Below, in pieces: positions 23,969 to 32,759 of a stretch of 64,000 nucleotides of DNA (within the stretch, counting starts at the first letter, position 1; every line of letters begins with the position of its first letter). The DNA is taken from contig NZ_CP018632.1 in the NCBI RefSeq assembly GCF_002215215.1, forward strand, positions 1,794,501 to 1,858,500. Direction: 5' to 3'. The DNA comes from Granulosicoccus antarcticus IMCC3135 (GTDB lineage: Bacteria; Pseudomonadota; Gammaproteobacteria; Granulosicoccales; Granulosicoccaceae). Below the pieces are notes generated by a model. The model was not told the origin of the DNA. It did not search any database and worked only from the letters and a program-made list of their open reading frames with translations. The translations under genes and the position numbers were made by a program.

Positions 23969-25497
23969 TTGAAATACACCGGTTTGACTTCGCCTCTGTC
24001 GAGCTTGCCTTTCCACAGAGCGGGGCCGGTGATGTGGACAGACTCACCCGTAGAATCAACGGCGACCGTGACCGGCATATCCTCAACTACAAACTCGTGG
24101 ATGGCCTCCATGCCCAGTTCTTCGAAGGCAACGACACGGGATTTTCGAATGGCTTTGGATACCAGGTAGGCGGCACCGCCGACTGCCATGAGATAGACCG
24201 CCTTGTGCTTGCGAATGGCATTGATGCCCGCTTCGCCGCGTTCGGCCTTGCCAATCATGCCCAGCAGGCCATATTGGTCCAACATCATTTCAGTGAATTT
24301 ATCCATGCGAGTGGAGGTTGTAGGGCCTGCTGGCCCGACGACTTCGTCACGGACCGGATCAACGGGTCCCACGTAGTAGATGAACTTACCGTTGAAGTCC
24401 ACGCCTTCGGGTAATCCCTCGCCACTCTCCAGCAAACTCTGGATTTTCTTGTGCGCAGCATCCCGACCGGTCAGCATCGAACCACTCAGTAGCAAGGTTT
24501 CACCCGGTTTCCAGCTGGTTACATCGGCTGGAGTAACGGTATCCAGATTAACTCGACGAGCACCCGCACCGGCGTCATAGGTAATCGCTGGCCAGTCCTT
24601 TAGCGAAGGAGGTGTCTGCAGGGCAGGGCCGCTGCCATCGAGTACGAAATGAGCATGACGGGTTGCGGCGCAATTGGGGATCATGGCAACAGGCTTGGAG
24701 GCTGCGTGCGTAGGGAAATCAAGTATCTTGACGTCAACGACCGTGGTCAGGCCTCCCAGGCCTTGTGCGCCAATGCCCAGTGCATTCACCGCTTCGAAAA
24801 TCTCCAGGCGTAGCTCCTCGATACGATTAGAGGGGCCACGATCTTTCAGTTGCTGAATGTCGACCGGTGCCATCAGTGATTGCTTGGCCAGTACCGCGGC
24901 TTTTTCCGAGGTGCCGCCAATGCCAATGCCCAGCATGCCGGGTGGACACCAGCCGGCGCCCATCGTCGGGACCGTCTTGACGACCCAATCAACGATACTG
25001 TCACTCGGGTTGAGCATGACCAGTTTGGATTTGTTCTCCGAACCGCCGCCTTTTGCCGCGATTTCGAATTCGACGGTATCGCCTTCAACTATTTCGGTAT
25101 GGATAACGGCAGGGGTATTGTCGCCAGTATTCTTGCGAGCTCCGGCGGGATCGGCAAGAATGGAGGCGCGCAGCTTGTTGTCAGGGTGGGTGTAGGCACG
25201 ACGCACACCTTCGTTGATCATGTCGGTCAGGCTCATGGTGGCATTCCATTGCACGTTCATGCCGACCTTGATGAAGACAGTCACAATGCCAGTATCCTGA
25301 CACAATGGGCGTTTGCCCTCTGCGCACATGCGCGAATTGACAAGAATCTGTGCCATCGCATCTTTGGCGGCTTTTGATTCCTCTCGCTTCCACGCTTCAT
25401 GGACGGCGTCTATATAGTCCTTTGGGTGGTAGTAGCTCATGAATTGCAGTGCATCACAGACACTGTCAATCAGATCATCCTGGCTAATCACGCTCAT
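23965..25497 (-). CDS. fumA: Fumarate hydratase, class I (iron-sulfur)
   Basis: A 510-residue class I fumarase interconverting fumarate and malate in the TCA cycle. The N-terminal alpha part includes RPLCQDTGIVTVFIKVG, NTGDNTPAVIH and GGGSENKSKL. GAGWCPPGMLGIGIGGTSEKA and PNCAATRHAHF supply further Cys, so the three cluster ligands are present. The beta part carries LLLSGSMLTGRDAAHK and YYVGPVDPV. The ATG at 25497 gives a normal N-terminus (MSVISQDDLI); longer frames would start upstream of the promoter found at 25565-25592. Aerobic oxygen-sensitive enzyme. Confidence 0.93.
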   Translation of the reverse strand: MSVISQDDLIDSVCDALQFMSYYHPKDYIDAVHEAWKREESKAAKDAMAQILVNSRMCAEGKRPLCQDTGIVTVFIKVGMNVQWNATMSLTDMINEGVRRAYTHPDNKLRASILADPAGARKNTGDNTPAVIHTEIVEGDTVEFEIAAKGGGSENKSKLVMLNPSDSIVDWVVKTVPTMGAGWCPPGMLGIGIGGTSEKAAVLAKQSLMAPVDIQQLKDRGPSNRIEELRLEIFEAVNALGIGAQGLGGLTTVVDVKILDFPTHAASKPVAMIPNCAATRHAHFVLDGSGPALQTPPSLKDWPAITYDAGAGARRVNLDTVTPADVTSWKPGETLLLSGSMLTGRDAAHKKIQSLLESGEGLPEGVDFNGKFIYYVGPVDPVRDEVVGPAGPTTSTRMDKFTEMMLDQYGLLGMIGKAERGEAGINAIRKHKAVYLMAVGGAAYLVSKAIRKSRVVAFEELGMEAIHEFVVEDMPVTVAVDSTGESVHITGPALWKGKLDRGEVKPVYFK

Positions 25498-25564
25498 CGA
25501 AGAGACTCTTGGCTGGGTGGGAAGGTTGGCGGTAGTGCCATGTACTGAAAAATTATAGTATTGA

Positions 25565-25592
25565 ATTATACGGGAGGCTTGACGTGTGGCAA
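25565..25592 (-). promoter_or_regulatory. Sigma-70-type promoter for fumarase
   Basis: Reading the minus strand, TTGCCA (25592-25587), a 16-bp spacer and TATAAT (25570-25565) lie about 70 bp upstream of the fumarase ATG. The -10 box is a perfect consensus. A second TATAAT-like box follows 9 bp later. Confidence 0.6.
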
Positions 25593-25791
25593 TCACTGAA
25601 GGCACTATCCGCCTGCGATGAATAAATTCTCACGAAACAAGACCTGTACTACTCAGAGCTGGCGCTGGCGAAGCTGAACGACCGCATTTGCCTGACACTC
25701 TGTGATGGCTCCCTATCTGGAATATCGACCCCCGGACAACGGAACATCAAGAAGCCACACTATCGATCGCCTTGTTTGAGAATTGTCCAAC

Positions 25792-27315
25792 ATGAATTCC
25801 GCTGATTTCGAGCGCTACTGCGCTAAGGGTTTCACCCGCATCCCGTTGAGCTGTGAACTGATCGCAGATCTGGACAACCCATTGTCCACCTTCATGAAAC
25901 TGGCAGACCAGCCCTATACCTTCTTGTTCGAGTCTGTTCAAGGTGGTGAGAAATGGGGACGCTATTCCATTATCGGCCTGCCAGCCAAAACCATTGTCCG
26001 AGTCAGGGCGCGGCAAATCACCATTGAAGTGGATGGTGTCGAATCGCCGCCCGAGACCGTCGCGGAGCCTCTGGACTGGATAGAGGAATATCAGTCACAA
26101 TTTCGAGTCCCTCATATTGAAGGCCTGCCGCGAATTACCGGCGGTCTGGTGGGGTATTTTGGCTATGACACCGTGCGTTACATCGAACCGCGATTGGGGG
26201 AGAATCCACATCCGGATCCTATCGGCAATCCGGATATTCTGCTGATGGTCACCGATGAGCTGGTTGTTTTCGATAATCTGAGTGGCAAGTTGACCATTAT
26301 CGTGTTGGTTGATCCAGCAGTGTCGGACGCTCGCATCAACGGCCTTGCACGGGTCGCTGAGCTGCATGATCAGATTCGCACCAGCCTGCCGGCTCGAGAA
26401 AGTACGCATTCGACCAGCAAGGTGGCAGAAGCTGATTTTGAAAGTGGTTTTACCGAAGCCGGGTACAAGGCTGCGGTAAGCAAAATCATCGATCACATAA
26501 CGCAAGGCGAATGCATGCAGGTCGTGCTCTCGCAGCGCTTGTCAGTACCGTTTGCTGCACCACCACTGGATCTCTATCGTTCACTGCGAACACTCAACCC
26601 TTCGCCCTATATGTTCTATCTGGATCTGGGTGATCATCATGTGGTGGGTGCCTCGCCGGAAATACTGGTGCGGCTCGAAGATTCTGAAGTCACTGTTCGG
26701 CCATTGGCTGGAACTCGCCCACGCGGCGCGGACGAGGTGCAGGACCAGGCCAATGAGAAATCCTTGCTGGCGGATCCCAAGGAGCTGGCAGAACACCTCA
26801 TGCTGATTGATCTGGGACGAAATGACATTAGCCGCATCGCCCAGACCGGTTCGGTTGAGGTGACTGACAAATTCAGTATTGAACGCTACTCGCATGTCAT
26901 GCATATCGTGTCCAATGTGGTGGGGAAGCTGAAGGAAAACATGAGTCCGATGGACGTTCTCAAGGCCACATTTCCTGCCGGTACGCTCTCAGGAGCTCCA
27001 AAAGTTCGTGCCATGGAGATCATTCAGGAGTTGGAGCCTGTCAAACGCGGTGTCTACTCGGGTGCTGTGGGTTATCTGTCATGGAATGGCAACATGGATA
27101 CGGCCATTGCCATTCGTACGGCAGTTATCAAGGACGGCACCCTGAATGTGCAGGCTGGAGCGGGAATCGTCTACGACTCTGATCCAGAAAGTGAATGGCA
27201 GGAGACGCACGCCAAGGCGCGTGCAATCTTCCGGGCCGTCACCATGGCTGAGGCCGGGCTTGACGTTCGTCCGGGCATGTTTGATGAGCTTTCAGAATCA
27301 GGAGAGGAGGCATGA
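25792..27315 (+). CDS. trpE: Anthranilate synthase component I
   Basis: A 507-residue chorismate-utilising enzyme converting chorismate and ammonia or glutamine to anthranilate with TrpG. The N-terminal allosteric domain has [19 protein letters not shown], which carries the tryptophan-binding SV region. The catalytic half carries [60 protein letters not shown] and [11 protein letters not shown]. The ATG at 25792 is chosen; a TTG nine bases earlier is in frame. It heads a trpEGDC operon and overlaps trpG by 4 bp. I saw no Trp-codon leader peptide or attenuator upstream. Confidence 0.96.
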   Translation: MNSADFERYCAKGFTRIPLSCELIADLDNPLSTFMKLADQPYTFLFESVQGGEKWGRYSIIGLPAKTIVRVRARQITIEVDGVESPPETVAEPLDWIEEYQSQFRVPHIEGLPRITGGLVGYFGYDTVRYIEPRLGENPHPDPIGNPDILLMVTDELVVFDNLSGKLTIIVLVDPAVSDARINGLARVAELHDQIRTSLPARESTHSTSKVAEADFESGFTEAGYKAAVSKIIDHITQGECMQVVLSQRLSVPFAAPPLDLYRSLRTLNPSPYMFYLDLGDHHVVGASPEILVRLEDSEVTVRPLAGTRPRGADEVQDQANEKSLLADPKELAEHLMLIDLGRNDISRIAQTGSVEVTDKFSIERYSHVMHIVSNVVGKLKENMSPMDVLKATFPAGTLSGAPKVRAMEIIQELEPVKRGVYSGAVGYLSWNGNMDTAIAIRTAVIKDGTLNVQAGAGIVYDSDPESEWQETHAKARAIFRAVTMAEAGLDVRPGMFDELSESGEEA

Positions 27316-27920
27316 GCATCCTTGCTGTCATCGATAACTACGATTCCTTTACCTGGAACCTGGTGCAGTACGCAGGAGAACTTGGTTGCGAGGTGCAAGT
27401 CTTTCGCAATGACAAGATCAGCTGTGATGAACTGGCGGCCTTGCAGCCCGGCGCTATCATGGTGTCACCCGGGCCGGGCCGGCCTGACTCTGCGGGAATC
27501 TCGTTACCGCTGCTGGATCGATTTGCCGGCAAGCTGCCTATTCTGGGCGTATGCCTGGGTCATCAGAGTATCGGTCAGCACTTTGGCGGCGCCATCGTAC
27601 TGGCCAAACAGATCATGCACGGCAAGCTGTCGCAGATTTATCACGATGACACCGGGGTGTTCAAAGGATTACCGAATCCGTTCGTGGCAACCCGATATCA
27701 CTCTTTGGTGATTGATCGCAAAACGCTTCCTGATGAATTGATAGAGACGGCCTGGACCCAAGGGGCGAATGGGGAGCGCGAAGAAATCATGGGCGTGCGA
27801 CACCGAGACTATTTGCTGGAAGGCGTTCAGTTTCACCCGGAGTCCATCAGCAGTGAGCATGGCCATGACTTACTGGCCAATTTTCTCAAACGCGCAGGCC
27901 TCCTGCCTCGAACACAGTGA
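27312..27920 (+). CDS. trpG: Anthranilate synthase component II (glutamine amidotransferase)
   Basis: A 202-residue class I glutamine amidotransferase supplying ammonia to TrpE. It shows [12 protein letters not shown] at the start, [14 protein letters not shown], the nucleophile Cys in [15 protein letters not shown], the RYHSLV motif and the His/Glu pair in [13 protein letters not shown]. The start overlaps the trpE stop (ATGA) and is preceded by a strong GGAGAGGAGG ribosome site inside trpE, so the two subunits are coupled. Confidence 0.96.
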   Translation: MSILAVIDNYDSFTWNLVQYAGELGCEVQVFRNDKISCDELAALQPGAIMVSPGPGRPDSAGISLPLLDRFAGKLPILGVCLGHQSIGQHFGGAIVLAKQIMHGKLSQIYHDDTGVFKGLPNPFVATRYHSLVIDRKTLPDELIETAWTQGANGEREEIMGVRHRDYLLEGVQFHPESISSEHGHDLLANFLKRAGLLPRTQ

Positions 27921-27929
27921 GAGTTGATC

Positions 27930-28955
27930 ATGAAAATACAGCAGGCGCTTGAACAACTGATAGATCGAAAGGACTTGCCTGCTGCCGACATGGAGTTGAT
28001 CATGCGGCAGGTCATGACGGGTGAGGCAACCCCGGCGCAAATCGGTGGTTTTCTGATTGCGTTGCGAATGAAAGGCGAAACGGTTGATGAGGTCGCAGCC
28101 GCGGCCAAAGTCATGCGATCGCTGGCCTCGGGTGTCACATTGAGCGATGAAGATGCGATAGATATCGTTGGAACAGGTGGGGATGCGACCAGCACTTTCA
28201 ATGTATCAACGTGCAGTGCCATCGTGGCAGCGGCAGCAGGGGCGCGAGTTGCAAAACACGGAAATCGATCAGTATCCAGCAAGTCCGGAGCTGCAGATTT
28301 ACTGGAAGAGGCAGGTGTCAATATCGATCTGACGCCAGAGCAGGTAGCGCACTGTGTCGATACCGTAAAACTGGGTTTCATGTTTGCACCGCGTCATCAC
28401 AGTGCCATGAAACATGCGATTGGTCCGCGGCGCGAGATGGGTGTTCGCACGGTTTTCAATCTGTTGGGACCGTTAACCAATCCGGCAGGCGCTCGTAGTC
28501 AGTTGCTGGGTGTCTATGACAGGCAATGGGTCAGGCCTGTGGCCGAGGTGTTGGACAAGCTGGGCAGTCGCCATGTAATCGTTGTGCATGGTCATGATGG
28601 CATGGATGAAATCAGTATCAGTGGTCCGACTCAGGTAGCAGAACTCAGGGACGGGCAGGTGACAGAGTATGTGATTGAGCCAAGCCAGTTTGGCATCGAG
28701 ACCTCTTCTCTGGACTCGATCAAGGTTTCAAGTGCCGCAGAAAGTTTCGAGCTGGTCAAGCAGGTGCTTGCAAACGAGCCTGGCGCTGCTCGCGATATCG
28801 TTGTACTCAATGCGGGGGCTGCACTGTGTGTGGCTGGTGTGGTTGAATCGATAGCTGAAGGTGTGACGCTGGCGGATCAGACGATTGCCAGTGGCGCAGC
28901 TGCCAGAAAGCTTGCTCAGCTGATTGCTGTTTCGCAGTCATTTTCACCAGCCTAG
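27930..28955 (+). CDS. trpD: Anthranilate phosphoribosyltransferase
   Basis: A 341-residue enzyme transferring phosphoribose from PRPP to anthranilate. Motifs include the PRPP-binding [14 protein letters not shown] (about residues 79-92), [18 protein letters not shown] and [16 protein letters not shown]. The ATG at 27930 follows a GAGAG sequence; an in-frame TTG lies 6 bp earlier. It is the third gene of the trp operon, 9 bp after trpG and 20 bp before trpC. Confidence 0.96.
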   Translation: MKIQQALEQLIDRKDLPAADMELIMRQVMTGEATPAQIGGFLIALRMKGETVDEVAAAAKVMRSLASGVTLSDEDAIDIVGTGGDATSTFNVSTCSAIVAAAAGARVAKHGNRSVSSKSGAADLLEEAGVNIDLTPEQVAHCVDTVKLGFMFAPRHHSAMKHAIGPRREMGVRTVFNLLGPLTNPAGARSQLLGVYDRQWVRPVAEVLDKLGSRHVIVVHGHDGMDEISISGPTQVAELRDGQVTEYVIEPSQFGIETSSLDSIKVSSAAESFELVKQVLANEPGAARDIVVLNAGAALCVAGVVESIAEGVTLADQTIASGAAARKLAQLIAVSQSFSPA

Positions 28956-28975
28956 ATAGGGAATTGGATCAGATC

Positions 28976-29785
28976 ATGGCAATTGCAGCGGATGTTCCCG
29001 ATATTCTGAAGCGCATCATTGCGCGAAAACTCGAAGAAATAGCTGAGCGTCAAGCACGTGTCAGCATAGACGAGCTTGCATCTCAGGCGCAGTCGATGGA
29101 TGCCTGTCGGGGGTTTGCGGCTGCTATCTCCAGGCGTATTTCAAAAGGGGAGTCGGCCGTCATTGCTGAGGTCAAGAAGGCATCTCCCAGCAAAGGTGTG
29201 CTGCGAGACCCTTTCGATCCTGCTGCCATCGCCCGAAGCTATGAGGCTGGCGGTGCTGCCTGCCTGTCGGTATTGACCGATGCTGATTTTTTTCAGGGTA
29301 GCGAGGCTGCGCTGCAGGCTGCTCGAGCAGCTTGTCAGTTGCCGGTGATACGCAAGGATTTCATCGTTGACCCCTACCAGGTTGTCGAAGCACGGGCCAT
29401 CGGGGCGGACTGTATCCTTCTCATCGCCGCGGTTCTGGACGATGAGACGCTGGCTGCGCTGTATCAGCAGGCAGTGGATCTGGGGATGGATGTCCTTGTG
29501 GAGGTTCACGATGCGGTGGAGTTGCAGCGTAGTCTGGCGATCTCTCCCATGCTATTGGGAATCAATAATCGCAATCTGCGCACCTTCGATGTCTCATTGG
29601 ACACCACGGAAGGCTTGCTGGCTGATATTCCTGCCGGCACTGTCGTCGTGACTGAAAGTGGCATCATGAATGCTGCCGACGTCGAGCGTATGCAAGGTAT
29701 CGGAGTTCACGCTTTCCTGGTCGGCGAGGCCTTTATGCGGGCGGATGATCCGGGCACCGCCTTGCGGGAAATGTTTGCAGTCTGA
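28976..29785 (+). CDS. trpC: Indole-3-glycerol phosphate synthase
   Basis: A (beta/alpha)8 enzyme of 269 residues making indole-3-glycerol phosphate. It has [15 protein letters not shown] at the N-terminus, [14 protein letters not shown] with the catalytic Lys, [41 protein letters not shown] and [10 protein letters not shown]. There is no fused TrpF domain. It is the last gene of trpEGDC and is followed by a clear intrinsic terminator at 29849. trpF, trpB and trpA are not in the window. Confidence 0.95.
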   Translation: MAIAADVPDILKRIIARKLEEIAERQARVSIDELASQAQSMDACRGFAAAISRRISKGESAVIAEVKKASPSKGVLRDPFDPAAIARSYEAGGAACLSVLTDADFFQGSEAALQAARAACQLPVIRKDFIVDPYQVVEARAIGADCILLIAAVLDDETLAALYQQAVDLGMDVLVEVHDAVELQRSLAISPMLLGINNRNLRTFDVSLDTTEGLLADIPAGTVVVTESGIMNAADVERMQGIGVHAFLVGEAFMRADDPGTALREMFAV

Positions 29786-29848
29786 AATGGCTCTTTACCG
29801 CCTCGTGCTTCAATCCGGGTCGGGTTATGTGGCGAGCTGCATCAAGAA

Positions 29849-29885
29849 GCTGGATCTCTCTGTGTGAGAGATCCAGCCGTTTTTG
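29849..29885 (+). terminator. Intrinsic terminator of the trp operon
   Basis: The perfect 12-bp stem GCTGGATCTCTC/GAGAGATCCAGC with a 5-nt loop is followed by a T-rich tract, 63 bp after the trpC stop. Confidence 0.85.
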
Positions 29886-29991
29886 TAAGAAGCTGAACAC
29901 ATTTCAAGGTGGTCTTTTCAATTTTTGCATTGGCCTGACTCGCCATAGGTGGCATCAGACACTTTGTGTTTGCATCAGCTGATTCTGGCTG

Positions 29992-30633
29992 TCAACGGGT
30001 GCCGTAGATGACCATGGTCTTGCCCTTCGCGCTAATGAGATTGCGCTCTTTCTCCAGCTCCTTCAGCACTCTACCGACCATTTCGCGAGAACATCCAACG
30101 ATTCGGGCGATCTCCTGTCGGGTAATGCGAATCTGCATACCATCGGGGTGAGTGATGGCATCTGGCATCTTGGCAAGATCCAGCAAGGTTGAAGCAACTC
30201 GTCCCGTAACATCCAGGAAAGCCAGATCACGAACCTTGATACTGGTTTTGCGAAGGCGGGCGGCCATCTGCGTTGTCAGTGCATAGAGAAGATCGGGTTG
30301 ATCCGCTGCCAGGCGACGGAACTGGTCATAATTGATTTCAGCCAGTTCGCATTTAACCCGGGCAACGACCCCGGCACTACGTCCCAGGCTCTCATCAAAT
30401 AAACCCATCTCGCCGAAAAAGTCACCGGCACTGAGATAGGCCAGTACAATTTCACGACCATCTTCATCTTCAATAACAACGCTGACAGAACCATCAACGA
30501 TGTAGTACAACGTTTCAGGGACATCACCGTGGTGAATAATCGTTGTCTTAGCCGGGTATTGTCGACGGTGGCTGCTTCTAAGGAACAAATCCAACCATTC
30601 AACAGGCGGCGGTGCAATACGTGGCGCCAGCAT
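29992..30633 (-). CDS. crp: cAMP receptor protein family regulator (Crp/Vfr)
   Basis: A Crp-family regulator of about 213 residues. The cyclic-nucleotide fold includes [20 protein letters not shown] and the phosphate-binding cassette [22 protein letters not shown], with the Gly-Glu and Arg-Ser pairs that contact cAMP in Crp. A dimer helix precedes the C-terminal helix-turn-helix [21 protein letters not shown], whose Arg-Glu recognition residues match Crp/Vfr. There are no FNR cysteines. The ATG at 30633 has a GGAGAGA site; an in-frame TTG lies at 30654. It is divergent from the OsmC-like gene, so the shared region could be autoregulated. Confidence 0.92.
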   Translation of the reverse strand: MLAPRIAPPPVEWLDLFLRSSHRRQYPAKTTIIHHGDVPETLYYIVDGSVSVVIEDEDGREIVLAYLSAGDFFGEMGLFDESLGRSAGVVARVKCELAEINYDQFRRLAADQPDLLYALTTQMAARLRKTSIKVRDLAFLDVTGRVASTLLDLAKMPDAITHPDGMQIRITRQEIARIVGCSREMVGRVLKELEKERNLISAKGKTMVIYGTR

Positions 30634-30799
30634 TTTATGTCTCTCCGTACTCAAGTTTGCGCAAGAACCGGGTAGGTCTTTGTTGACCGTCCAGGCTGTT
30701 TTTGTTTAACGTCAAACATTGATCGGCGGTATTTTTGAATTCTTCAATGAAATCGGCACAATCACCCGTTAGCGATTTCCAACACAAGGATAAATAACT

Positions 30800-31216
30800 T
30801 TGCACGCACGAGTAAAATGGCTTGATCATATGAGCTTCGTTGGTGAGTCGGGCAGTGGTCACTCTGTGGTCATGGATGGCTCTCCTGAACACGGCGGTAG
30901 AAACCTGGGCGTTCGTCCTATGGAGATGGTCCTGATCGGGCTGGGCGGTTGCACTGCGTTCGATGTTGTGCTCATGTTGCAAAAGTCTCGCCAGAACGTC
31001 ATTGACGTGGAAGTGAGTCTGGATGCGGAGCGTGCTGAAGAGATTCCGCACGTTTTTACTGAGATAAAAGCGCATTTCAAAGTGTGGGGCAAGGAGCTCA
31101 GTGCCAAGCACGTGGAACGCGCCGTTACTCTGTCTGGGGAGAAGTACTGCTCGGCGACCAAAATGCTGGAGAAGACTGCGACTATCTCTTATACGTGGGA
31201 AATCATCGAAAGTTGA
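30800..31216 (+). CDS. OsmC-like protein (YhfA subfamily)
   Basis: A 138-residue OsmC/Ohr-superfamily protein: MHARVKWLDHMSFVGESGSGHSVVMDG, then PMEMVLIGLGGCTAFDVVLML with the first Cys (about residue 53) and SGEKYCSATKMLE with the second (about 117). The two cysteines form the peroxidase site in OsmC and Ohr; the YhfA subgroup, commonly next to crp, keeps them. The start is TTG, preceded by AAGGA at a 10-nt spacing; this matches the family N-terminus, and the next ATG (30830) would remove a conserved strand. Confidence 0.85.
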   Translation: MHARVKWLDHMSFVGESGSGHSVVMDGSPEHGGRNLGVRPMEMVLIGLGGCTAFDVVLMLQKSRQNVIDVEVSLDAERAEEIPHVFTEIKAHFKVWGKELSAKHVERAVTLSGEKYCSATKMLEKTATISYTWEIIES

Positions 31217-31682
31217 GCGTTGGAGAGCCCCTGAAGTTGCTATTGGAAGGGCGGTTTGAGGGCTGAGTGAAGGCATTCAGATTGTGGCGGGAAGAAGTGA
31301 TGATTCTCGTCAGACGCTTGAAGGTGCAACTGGATGGCTGGCAGATGAATGTAACATGTGCAAGTAATCTGACTAGTCTCAGAGGCCGTTTGGCAAGCGT
31401 TATTCAGCAATTAGCGTCAGAAATGTGTCTACTGAGTCTCAAATGATGAGGCTAACCAGTTACTATGAAATGCCAATCATGGCGGAGTTATCTGGCCTGT
31501 TGTTTGCAAATTAATTCTGCAGTCAAGTGAAGTTTTCTCCTCCATCCTCTTTCCTGAGGTGGTTTGCAGCGCGGCCCTGTAGCCGCGCTGTTTTTTAGTG
31601 TTTCCAGCCTCAAACATTCGAAGAATGTTTTGACGCACCTCACTTCTGAGAGAAGCTGATGAAGGAAATCTTCTCCCCACGG
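31217..31682. other. Intergenic region with a transcript end but no gene
   Basis: About 470 bp between the OsmC-like gene and the rplM promoter. I see no credible ORF. The region contains the strong plus-strand terminator at 31567-31596, which lies 350 bp beyond the OsmC-like stop, so either that transcript has a long 3' tail or a small RNA ends here. Confidence 0.45.
31567..31596 (+). terminator. Intrinsic terminator upstream of rplM
   Basis: A perfect 9-bp GC-rich stem, CAGCGCGGC/GCCGCGCTG, with a 6-nt loop and six T at 31591-31596. It is oriented plus. Confidence 0.85.
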
Positions 31683-31711
31683 TTGAGAAACCTTCAAACG
31701 TCCATTACAAT
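31683..31711 (+). promoter_or_regulatory. Sigma-70 promoter of rplM-rpsI
   Basis: TTGAGA (31683-31688), an optimal 17-bp spacer and TACAAT (31706-31711). Transcription should begin near 31718, giving a short leader before the rplM GTG at 31753. Confidence 0.75.
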
Positions 31712-31752
31712 GGTGGGCTTAAGTTTCGACAGTGCCCTACCGAGAAATATAC

Positions 31753-32190
31753 GTGAACAAGACTACCGCCAGCGCAAAACCTGCAGAGGTTAAACGTGAT
31801 TGGTTCGTTATCGATGCTGAAGGCAAGACGCTCGGTAACGTAGCAACTGAATGTGCCCACCGCCTGCGTGGCAAGCACAAGGCCATATACACCCCCCATG
31901 TGGATACGGGTGATTACATGGTTGTCATCAACGCCTCCAAGGTTGTTGTGACAGGCAACAAGGCCAAGAACAAGATGTATCACCATCACACTGGTTACAT
32001 CGGCAACCTCAAAACCACAAACTTTGAGAAGTTGCAGCAAACACATCCGGAGCGAATTATCGAGCTGGCTGTTAAAGGAATGCTTCCCAAGAACCCTTTG
32101 GGTCGTGTCATGTACGGCAAACTGCGTGTATTCGCTGATGACAAGCACACACACCAGGCCCAACAGCCACAGCTCCTGGAACTGAAATAA
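31753..32190 (+). CDS. rplM: 50S ribosomal protein L13
   Basis: A 145-residue L13. [73 protein letters not shown] and the C-terminal [11 protein letters not shown] match the family along its length. The GTG at 31753 gives the usual N-terminus; a GTG at 31732 is in frame but would leave only about 14 nt of leader. It binds 23S rRNA early in 50S assembly. It forms an operon with rpsI, 2 bp downstream. Confidence 0.95.
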   Translation: MNKTTASAKPAEVKRDWFVIDAEGKTLGNVATECAHRLRGKHKAIYTPHVDTGDYMVVINASKVVVTGNKAKNKMYHHHTGYIGNLKTTNFEKLQQTHPERIIELAVKGMLPKNPLGRVMYGKLRVFADDKHTHQAQQPQLLELK

Positions 32191-32192
32191 GA

Positions 32193-32585
32193 ATGGCAGC
32201 ACAACAGTATTACGGCACTGGCCGACGTAAGTCCTCTACTGCACGAGTTTTCATGAACTCGGGTACAGGCAATATCACTGTCAACGACAAGTCTCTCGAT
32301 GAGTACTTTGGTCGTAAGACAGCACACATGATTATCCGTCAGCCGCTTGAGCGCACTGAGACTCTGGGTAATTTTGATTTCAAAATCACCGTCAAAGGTG
32401 GTGGTGGTAGTGGTCAGGCTGGTGCAATCCGTCTGGGTATCTCCCGCGCACTGCTGGCTTATGACGAAACACTGCGTCCTTCATTGCGCGGTGCTGGATT
32501 CCTGACTCGTGACGCTCGTGAAGTTGAGCGTAAGAAAGTCGGACTCAGAAAAGCACGAAAAGCGACTCAGTACTCCAAGCGATAA
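32193..32585 (+). CDS. rpsI: 30S ribosomal protein S9
   Basis: A 130-residue S9. [56 protein letters not shown] and the C-terminal [17 protein letters not shown], whose final Arg reaches the decoding site, are all present. It is the second gene of the rplM-rpsI operon and is followed by an intrinsic terminator. Confidence 0.97.
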   Translation: MAAQQYYGTGRRKSSTARVFMNSGTGNITVNDKSLDEYFGRKTAHMIIRQPLERTETLGNFDFKITVKGGGGSGQAGAIRLGISRALLAYDETLRPSLRGAGFLTRDAREVERKKVGLRKARKATQYSKR

Positions 32586-32629
32586 GGAGTCAGCGGAAGA
32601 CCGCTTCAGGTCAATCCGTCAGGTCCGAC

Positions 32630-32658
32630 AAAAAAACCCCGCAGGTCGGGGTTTTTTT
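32630..32658 (+). terminator. Intrinsic terminator of rplM-rpsI
   Basis: A-run plus CCCC pairs with GGGG plus a seven-T run around a short loop, 45 bp after the rpsI stop. Confidence 0.9.
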
Positions 32659-32759
32659 GTGTCTGCAGATCGGTAGTCCAGATAAGATGCCGATTCGTAA
32701 TATGAATCATTGTGTACGCGTGCTTATCGCAACGCGTCATTAAGTGTAATGTCGACGTC

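Noticed and set aside
23923-24414. Plus-strand open frames of up to 163 codons within the fumarase gene
   Set aside because: They are antisense shadows of a strongly conserved enzyme.
25606-25791. A trp leader peptide or attenuator before trpE
   Set aside because: No short frame with tandem Trp codons and no terminator/antiterminator pair was visible.
30635-31276. A 213-codon minus-strand open frame covering the OsmC-like gene
   Set aside because: It is entirely antisense to a well-recognised family, and its composition is unlike a real protein.
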